Made by a program: the position numbers and the translations under genes
NCBI RefSeq assembly: GCF_016862375.1
Contig: NZ_BOMV01000071.1
Span: 156,444-220,443 of the forward strand
DNA from: Paractinoplanes rishiriensis
GTDB lineage: Bacteria > Actinomycetota > Actinomycetes > Mycobacteriales > Micromonosporaceae
DNA length: 64,000 nucleotides
Direction of reading: 5' to 3'
The notes under the pieces: generated by a model
What the model was told of the DNA's origin: nothing
The model's database searches: none
What the model saw: only the letters and a program-made list of their open reading frames with translations
Part shown: positions 58,292 to 64,000 of the stretch, piece after piece
Numbering within the stretch: position 1 is the first letter of the stretch
How the letters are laid out: each line of letters opens with the position of its first letter

Positions 58292-59595
58292 CAGAAGCCG
58301 GGAGCTCCGGCGGCTTTCGCAAGCTGGGCGAACTGGTCCTGGGTGGCCTTCGTGACCTGCTCCGGCGTCATCGTCCCGGCGATCATGTCGGCCAGGTTGA
58401 TGTAGAGGTCCGGGTTGGCCACCGCGAGCGCCTGCATCGAGCCGACCGCGGTGGGCAGCGACGCGTGCACGTCGAGCAGCGCCTGCGGCACGCCGGGCGG
58501 GTTGGCCACGGCGGGCTGCAGCGAGACCGTGCTGCGGTCGTTCACGAAGTCCTGGTAGCCGGGACCCATCCAGTACGCGAGCAACTGCCGCGCCGCCGCC
58601 TCCCGCTTGGCGTCACCGGTCTTGAACGCCACCAGCGCGTTCGACTGGTCCGGGATGAACGTGCCCACGTTGCCGGACGGCGAGATCGGGAAGAAGCCGA
58701 TCTTCTGGTTCAGCGCGGCCGTGTCCGCCTTGGCCTGCAGCTGCCCGAAGAACGAGTTGACCTGCACCACCATGGCCGCCTTGCCGTCCAGCAGCGCGCT
58801 GCCCTGATCCTCGAACTTGGCCGCCTTGATGTTGGAGTTGAACAGGCCCTCCTTGATCAGCGCTTGGTACTTTTTGACCGCGTCCAGCACGGTCGCATCG
58901 GTGAACTTCTCCTTACCGGTGTTGATCCGGTCCCACAGCCCGCTCTTCGCCGCGTCGGCCAGCTGCACCTGCACCCACCACTGGGTGGCCCAGCGGTCCG
59001 CGCCCATCTCGTAGAACGGCGTGACGCCCTTGGCCTTGAGCTGCCGGGCGACCGCGATCATCTCGTCGAAGTTCTTCGGCGTCGCGGTGATGCCGTTCTC
59101 GGCGAAGACCTCCTTGTTGTAGTACACGCCCTGGACCGCCGGGCTGGTGATCAGCGCGGCGTACCGGGTCTGGTCCAGCAGCCCGGTGATGTCGCGCAGC
59201 TCGGGCGCCAGCTTGGGCAGCCAGGGCGCGTCGGTGAGCGGCTGCAGGTTGGTCTTCGCGTTGATCGCGGTGAGCATCGAGGCGGTCGGCTGCCAGAACG
59301 CCAGGTCCGGCTTGTCGCCGGTGGCCACCTTGGTCTGGATGCCCTGCTCGTACGGGTCGGGGATGGTCACGACCTCGACCGTGGCGCCGGTGGCCTGCTG
59401 GAAGCCCTCGACCACCTTCTTGGGCACGGTGTTGCTGTTCTGCGCGGCCCAGATGACGAGCTTGACGCCGTCCAGCTTGGCGGTGGGCTCGGCCCAGGCG
59501 GCGGCACCGCCGGTATCGGTGGCGGTCTCGGCGGCCGGGTCGCTGCAGGCGGCGAGCAGGCCTACGGCGAGGAATGCGGCGATTATGCGTCTCAT
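58291..59595 (-). CDS. Extracellular sugar-binding lipoprotein
   Basis: 434 residues. Signal MRRIIAAFLAVGLLAAC with lipobox Cys17; family 1 solute-binding fold (VKLVIWAAQNSNTVPKKVVEGFQQATG; DKPDLAFWQP; GVYYNKEVFAENGITATPKNFDEM). Captures oligosaccharides, probably alpha-galactosides, for the two permeases. ATG overlaps the GH36 stop by four bases. Confidence 0.92.
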   Translation of the reverse strand: MRRIIAAFLAVGLLAACSDPAAETATDTGGAAAWAEPTAKLDGVKLVIWAAQNSNTVPKKVVEGFQQATGATVEVVTIPDPYEQGIQTKVATGDKPDLAFWQPTASMLTAINAKTNLQPLTDAPWLPKLAPELRDITGLLDQTRYAALITSPAVQGVYYNKEVFAENGITATPKNFDEMIAVARQLKAKGVTPFYEMGADRWATQWWVQVQLADAAKSGLWDRINTGKEKFTDATVLDAVKKYQALIKEGLFNSNIKAAKFEDQGSALLDGKAAMVVQVNSFFGQLQAKADTAALNQKIGFFPISPSGNVGTFIPDQSNALVAFKTGDAKREAAARQLLAYWMGPGYQDFVNDRSTVSLQPAVANPPGVPQALLDVHASLPTAVGSMQALAVANPDLYINLADMIAGTMTPEQVTKATQDQFAQLAKAAGAPGF

Positions 59596-61664
59596 TGCGA
59601 TCCTTCCAGACGGAACAGTCGGGCGGCGTAGGGGTCGGTCGTGGTCGGGGTGACGGTCAGCGCGCCGTCCGCCCAGGTGTGCTCCCACGCGGGGAGGCTG
59701 CGGGGATAGACGAGGTCGGTCCGCACCGGACCGCGCAGGTGGCCGAGCGGGAGGGTGACCGGTCCGGGGGCGCCTGCCCGGCGCCACAGCGCGAGGTAGG
59801 TGACCTGGGCGCTGCGCAGGGCGAGCGCCAGCCAGCCGTCGTCCCACGCGGGCAGTCCGAGGGGCCAGCTGGGTGCCGCGACGCCGAGCTCACCACGTTT
59901 TTGGCGGTACGCGACCAGGCCGTCCCGGACCAGGCGGTGCTGGCCGGGCGACATCGCATCGAGCCGGCCGGACAGGTACAGGCGCCCGGCCAGGCCGGTC
60001 GTCATCGCGAACCCGATCTCCTCATCGGTCATCGAGGGTTGCGGGTAGGCCCAGCTCGCCGCCTGCTCGGGCAGCACGGCCAGCGGCGCGGACACCGCGA
60101 TCGGCGGGTAGCGGCGGAAGTCCTGCTGGTCGCTGGTGGACTGGAGCTGCATCCGGGTGAGCAGCGCGTAGTCGGCCCGCATCCCGCCCGAGGCGCAGTT
60201 CTCCAGGATCAGCCCGGGGTGCCGGTCGTGCAGCCGGTCCAGCCAGTCCAGGTGTGCCCGGTTGTGGCCGAGCAGCCCGGCGCCGGGGCTGTCCGCGGCG
60301 ACGTCCGTACCGACTCCGGGGTCGATGTTGTAGTCGAGCTTGAAGTAGCCGACGCCCAGCTCACCGACGAGCCGGTCCACCACCTCGTCCAGGTGCGCCA
60401 CCGCGGCCGGGTGCCGCAGGTCCAGGTGGTAGCGGTCGTGCTCGACCAGCCGCACCCCGCCGCGCTGCAGGAACGCGTCCGCGGGCAGCTTGTCCTGCAT
60501 CGGGCTGCGCACCCCGATCACCTCGGGCTCCAGCCACAGGCCGGGAACCAGGCCGCGCTCCCGGATCCGGTCGAGCACCTCGGCGAGGCCGGCCGGGAAC
60601 CGGGTCTGCGACGGCTGCCACTCGCCGACGCTGTCCCACCAGGTGCCGTCGTCGTCGTACCAGCCGGCGTCCACGCAGAACACCTCGGCACCGGCCGCGG
60701 CCGCCGCGTCGATCAGCGGCAGCAGCTTGGCCGTGGTCGGGTCGCCCATCAGCGTGTTCATGTAGTCGTTGAAGACCACCGGCAGCGCCGCCCGGTCCGG
60801 GTGCGGCCGCAGCAGCGCGCGCCGGTGCCCGGTCATCGCGGCCACCGCGCCGTCCAGGCCGTCCGCGGACACCGCGATCGACGCCGGCACGGTCGTGAAC
60901 GACTCCCCCGGCTGCAGCCGCTGCTGCCATTGATGGTCGGTGTCGGTGGGGCCGAGCAGCGCCAGGTACGGGCCGTCGAGCCGCTCGCCCACCTCCCAGC
61001 GCCACGGCCCGTTGTGCTCGACCTGCCACAGCCAGGCCCGGCCATCCCGAGACGCCAGCCCGCCGGTCGGCTGCACGGAGCCGGTCGACCAGGTGCCGGA
61101 ACTGGTCACCGCGTAGCAGCCGCGCCCGTCCTGGCCGTGCCGCCGCAGGTCGAGATCCGGGACCAGGTCGCGCAGCGGCCGGCGGGTCCACCGGCCCTCG
61201 CCGAGCCATTCGCCACGCCCGGCCAGCACGTCGAGGTCGTCGATCGGCTGGCCGGGCACCCCGGCGGAGAACGTGGTGACGCCGAGCAGGAGCAGCGGCT
61301 CGGTGCCGGTGTTGGTGACGGCCGTCCACGCCTGCGCGGCGGACACCCCCTCGGCCGAGCGGATGGTGACCCGCGCGGTCAGGCCGGTGCGGTCGTCGCG
61401 CTGGTCCACCCGCAACTCGTGCCAGTTCCCGTCGCGCCGCTCCGCGGTGCCGGTGCAGCGCATCCGGGAACCGATCGCGGTGCGGGAGAACCGCCGCGAG
61501 ACGTGCTGCCGGCCGTGCCCGGCGGCGAGGACCTCGACCAGCGGTTGCCCGCCGGCCGGGGAGTCGCCGTCGAAGAACGTCCGCACGCACACCGGGCCGT
61601 CCGGCGGGACGTCCAGCACGAGCCGGAACGCCGGGTGTCCCCAGACCAGGGTGGAGGCCGTCAA
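59592..61664 (-). CDS. GH36 alpha-galactosidase
   Basis: 690 residues, standard for GH36. N-terminal beta-sandwich (1-~285), barrel with FCVDAGWYDDDGTWWDSVGEW, LWLEPEV, nucleophile Asp444 in YFKLDYNIDPG, ENCASGGMRADYAL and acid/base Asp512 in QSTSDQQDFRRYPPI. No signal peptide: acts on imported alpha-galactosides in the cytoplasm. TTG start at 61664, supported by GAGGAG with ~5-nt spacing. Starts 21 bp after the gene upstream and overlaps the binding-protein gene. Confidence 0.93.
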   Translation of the reverse strand: MTASTLVWGHPAFRLVLDVPPDGPVCVRTFFDGDSPAGGQPLVEVLAAGHGRQHVSRRFSRTAIGSRMRCTGTAERRDGNWHELRVDQRDDRTGLTARVTIRSAEGVSAAQAWTAVTNTGTEPLLLLGVTTFSAGVPGQPIDDLDVLAGRGEWLGEGRWTRRPLRDLVPDLDLRRHGQDGRGCYAVTSSGTWSTGSVQPTGGLASRDGRAWLWQVEHNGPWRWEVGERLDGPYLALLGPTDTDHQWQQRLQPGESFTTVPASIAVSADGLDGAVAAMTGHRRALLRPHPDRAALPVVFNDYMNTLMGDPTTAKLLPLIDAAAAAGAEVFCVDAGWYDDDGTWWDSVGEWQPSQTRFPAGLAEVLDRIRERGLVPGLWLEPEVIGVRSPMQDKLPADAFLQRGGVRLVEHDRYHLDLRHPAAVAHLDEVVDRLVGELGVGYFKLDYNIDPGVGTDVAADSPGAGLLGHNRAHLDWLDRLHDRHPGLILENCASGGMRADYALLTRMQLQSTSDQQDFRRYPPIAVSAPLAVLPEQAASWAYPQPSMTDEEIGFAMTTGLAGRLYLSGRLDAMSPGQHRLVRDGLVAYRQKRGELGVAAPSWPLGLPAWDDGWLALALRSAQVTYLALWRRAGAPGPVTLPLGHLRGPVRTDLVYPRSLPAWEHTWADGALTVTPTTTDPYAARLFRLEGSQ

Positions 61665-61685
61665 TGCTGCTCCTCGTCGTGTGCC

Positions 61686-63836
61686 TCAGCCGATGGCTGC
61701 GGCGATCTGGATCCGGTCGATGTTCGGCGCGAACGCCGAGGCATTGCCGAACGTGATGGTGTTGGCGCCCGCGGCGAGGTCAACGTCGACCACCGCGGTA
61801 CGGAACGTGGACCAGCTGAGCGTGTTGCGGAAGACGGACCGCTTGGCGGCTCCGCCGTTCACGCTGATGTCCGCGTGCCGGTCGACGATGTTGTTGTTGT
61901 ACTGGTGGTCGCCGACCACCTCGGCGTTGGCGTAGCCGACCACCATCCGGTAACGGCCGGCCGCCGGCACGGTCACGTTGTTGAACCGCAGCGTGTTCCC
62001 GGCACCGGCGCCGATCCAGCCGACGAACCGGCCACCGGTCGCACCGGCGTCACTCTCCACCCGGGCGGTGCCGGCGAGCGTGTTGCCGGCCGCGTCCGCC
62101 TCGTACGCGGTTATCGTCCCGGTGGTGGCGGCGACGTCCAGGTAGTCCACGTTCACCGCGTCCTGGTCGTCGGTCGCGTACGCGTTGACCTCGACCCGGC
62201 TGATCCCGGCCGGCAGGAAGACCTTGGTGGTGCTGGTCCGCCAGGTGTTCCAGTCGGCGGTGCCCGGCAGGGCCAGCGTGGTCAGGTCGCTGCCGTTGAG
62301 CCGCACCCGCACCGAGCGGTCGGCCGGCGCGCCGGTGTACGGCCCCGCCGAGTAGCGCAGGCCCAGGTTGTAGTAGCCGTCGCTGGGCGCCGTCACGACG
62401 AACTTGGTGCTCGCCGTCGTGCTGGCGCCGTACCCCTCGACGAAGTAGGTCCCCGAGTAGCCGGTGTTGGTCCCGTACGTGATCCGCGCGGAGCCGGCGA
62501 CCGGCGCGTATTCGGCCTCGTACCGCGAGTTCGAGACGGCGCCCAGGTCCTTGTTCGGGGTGAGGACGACCTGGTACGCCGAGGCGCCCTTGAGCCCGGT
62601 GAGCGGCACGGTGACCTGGCCGCCGCTCGGGGTCACGTCCAGTTCGCGCACCACGTACGGCCCGGCCGACGGGTTGAGGCCGGTGTTGTCCACGCCCCAG
62701 ACCGTCGCGTGCACCGAGCCGGCCAGGAAGGACGGCAGCCCGCGGACCACGACGTTGGTGTCGTACGTGCCGGAACCCGGATTGTTGCCGCCCAGGATGA
62801 TCCGCGCCTGCTGTTTGGCCGCGTCGACCGCGGCGAGGCCCTGCAGCGACCCGCCCGGGCTGGGCGGGGTGACCGCCACGGTGTTGCCGGTGAGGTCGCC
62901 GTACCACTTGAACAGCCACCAGCCGCCGGTCGCCTGGTTGTTGCGGGTCACCAGGTCGTTGAGGCCGCCCGCGGTGGTCCAGTACGCGAGGCACCCGTCC
63001 ACCTTGCTGTTCTCGAACTTGGCGACGAACTGCACCAGGTTGCCCGGCACGCCCAGGTCGCCGGAGCTGCGGCCGTACTCGTTGATGCTGATCGGCCGCG
63101 CGCTGACGCCGAGGCTGGACTCGATGGAGCGGTAGTCGTTGTAGTGGTCCTGCCAGTTGGTGAAAAAGTCGTTGCCCAGCTCGTGCCAGGTCATCACATG
63201 CGGCAGGACGTTGTTGTCCCGCGCGTAGGTGAGGAACGTCCGCAGGTCACCCGAGCGGTACGAGGCGAAGTTCGGCCCCGCGATCCGGGCGTTGCCGTCG
63301 ATCGACCGGATCCGCTGGTAGACGGTCCGCCAGTCGGCGAGCAGCCGGCTCAGGTTCCCGCCGTACCAGATCAGGTCGGGCTCGTTGAACGGCACATACA
63401 CGTACGACGACCGGTACGGGTCGGCGACCACCTTGCGGGTGATCGTGTCGACCTTGGCCAGGTAGTCGTTGATCCCGAGGTTCTCGTACGGCCACTGCGC
63501 GTAGACGTCCTGCATGTAGATCTGGATGTCCCGCCCGCCGGCCCGCTTGAACATCGGCGCGATCTTCAGCGCGTCCCCGTTCGGGTGCTGCAGCCCGTCC
63601 GGTGCCTTCTGGGCCGTGACCTGCGGCTTGAGCGCCGCCAGCATGGTTTCGTTGGGGACGCCCTCGTCCCCCAGCCCGTACAGAAACCCGGTAGCCCCAT
63701 ACCGCAACGCGCCGGTGTTGCTGGCCAGATCCACCGCGAACTGCGACGGCGCCGCACTGGCCGGCTGCGCGGGCACCGCAGCCACCAGAGCAGCCACCGT
63801 CATCACCCCCGCAAGGGCCCGTCTCCTGGGTCTCAT
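61686..63836 (-). CDS. Secreted clan GH-A glycoside hydrolase (GH39-like) with two CBM35-like modules
   Basis: 716 residues. Sec signal (RRRALAGVMTVAALVAAVPAQPASA). Barrel ~30-340 with probable acid/base Glu152 in VYVPFNEPDLIWYGG and nucleophile Glu253 in ISINEYGRSSG; a beta-sandwich domain to ~440; then two CBM6/35-type modules (YEAEYAPVAGSARI.. and YEADAAGNTLAGTARVE..) with the usual GGRFVGWIG and WSTFRTAVVDVDLAAGANTI motifs. Specificity unclear. ATG 63836 is preferred, since AGGAGG lies 12 nt upstream and the ATG at 63863 falls inside the operator region. First gene of the operon. Confidence 0.82.
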   Translation of the reverse strand: MRPRRRALAGVMTVAALVAAVPAQPASAAPSQFAVDLASNTGALRYGATGFLYGLGDEGVPNETMLAALKPQVTAQKAPDGLQHPNGDALKIAPMFKRAGGRDIQIYMQDVYAQWPYENLGINDYLAKVDTITRKVVADPYRSSYVYVPFNEPDLIWYGGNLSRLLADWRTVYQRIRSIDGNARIAGPNFASYRSGDLRTFLTYARDNNVLPHVMTWHELGNDFFTNWQDHYNDYRSIESSLGVSARPISINEYGRSSGDLGVPGNLVQFVAKFENSKVDGCLAYWTTAGGLNDLVTRNNQATGGWWLFKWYGDLTGNTVAVTPPSPGGSLQGLAAVDAAKQQARIILGGNNPGSGTYDTNVVVRGLPSFLAGSVHATVWGVDNTGLNPSAGPYVVRELDVTPSGGQVTVPLTGLKGASAYQVVLTPNKDLGAVSNSRYEAEYAPVAGSARITYGTNTGYSGTYFVEGYGASTTASTKFVVTAPSDGYYNLGLRYSAGPYTGAPADRSVRVRLNGSDLTTLALPGTADWNTWRTSTTKVFLPAGISRVEVNAYATDDQDAVNVDYLDVAATTGTITAYEADAAGNTLAGTARVESDAGATGGRFVGWIGAGAGNTLRFNNVTVPAAGRYRMVVGYANAEVVGDHQYNNNIVDRHADISVNGGAAKRSVFRNTLSWSTFRTAVVDVDLAAGANTITFGNASAFAPNIDRIQIAAAIG

Positions 63837-63866
63837 AGCCGCCACCCACCTCCTGAACGTCATCGA

Positions 63867-63907
63867 TGTGACCGGTCACATTCCGCCCCAGAGTGTGACC
63901 GGTCACA
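63867..63907. promoter_or_regulatory. Twin operators of the alpha-galactoside operon
   Basis: TGTGACCGGTCACA occurs twice (63867-63880 and 63894-63907), identical perfect 14-bp palindromes 27 bp apart centre to centre. The nearer copy is 31 bp upstream of the operon's first start. The symmetry and central CG suit a LacI-family regulator, which is not in the window and may lie just beyond it. The rest of the sequence to 64000 shows no gene I can support. Confidence 0.75.
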
Positions 63908-64000
63908 TCGACGAAGCGAAAGGGTCCGTTACGGTGTTGTTACCAACATGCTGCGCCGGCCCAGCCCACCCCACATCACAGCGCCGCCATCCACACCGCG

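Noticed and set aside
63948..64000. ATG at 63948 opening a plus-strand frame to the window end
   Set aside because: Only 17 codons, Pro-rich, no ribosome binding site or recognisable motif; a divergent regulator gene could begin further right instead.

Overview
The window is high-GC throughout, with dense GTG/TTG starts, four-base ATGA/GTGA gene overlaps and short TANNNT boxes 7-9 nt upstream of start codons that suggest leaderless transcripts. Together with a large set of secreted polysaccharidases, LacI regulators and ABC sugar importers lacking their own ATPase, this points to a filamentous actinobacterium. Micromonosporaceae (Actinoplanes-like) is my best guess; no rRNA or other phylogenetic marker is present to prove it. 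I saw no rRNA, tRNA, transposase, phage gene or CRISPR array.

Layout. 0-7 kb (minus strand): an aerobic carbon monoxide dehydrogenase operon, coxM-coxS-coxL followed by an XdhC-YHS fusion, a MobA-like nucleotidyltransferase, a MoxR AAA+ ATPase, CoxG and the start of a CoxE-like VWA protein that runs off the window. CoxL carries the form I active-site motif AYACSFR. A second xdhC is divergent at 7.1 kb. 8.5-10.3 kb: two small membrane-protein genes among minisatellite-like repeats. 10.2-16.4 kb: a GH51 arabinofuranosidase with two permeases, a solute-binding lipoprotein and a divergent LacI regulator. 16.4-19.9 kb: a four-gene, fully overlapping membrane/cupredoxin cassette of unknown function.

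20-37.4 kb is the most unusual part. It holds an endonuclease/exonuclease/phosphatase-fold protein, a 1428-residue DUF4062-STAND NTPase-WD40 protein ending in a CBM20-like domain, a fused alpha-beta glycyl-tRNA synthetase translationally coupled to a 1310-residue NACHT NTPase, a HelD-type RNA polymerase recycling helicase with a short N-terminal coil coupled to a broken SDR gene, and a divergent pair encoding an LSDAT (TRPM-type SLOG) protein and a TPR/TRAFs-binding-like trypsin-fold protease. Several of these families are associated with bacterial immunity or conflict; a joint system is an inference.

37.6-41.8 kb: a membrane GGDEF protein, a Tat-type glycerophosphodiesterase, an acetyltransferase-like protein and an aminoglycoside-phosphotransferase-fold kinase. 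41.8-46.3 kb: a GntR-controlled L-fucose (6-deoxyhexose) oxidation operon: aldo/keto reductase, lactonase, fuconate dehydratase. 46.3-64 kb: a galactomannan/galactan utilisation region with GH5 mannanase-CBM2, GH27 alpha-galactosidase and GH53 endo-galactanase, two LacI regulators, then an operon of a two-CBM35-like glycoside hydrolase, GH36 alpha-galactosidase, solute-binding protein and two permeases under twin operators. A VOC-PadR pair and a HEAT-like protein are embedded. The secreted enzymes would release galactose, mannose and arabinose oligomers, the ABC systems import them (probably sharing an ATPase encoded elsewhere, as MsiK does in Streptomyces), and the LacI proteins sense them.
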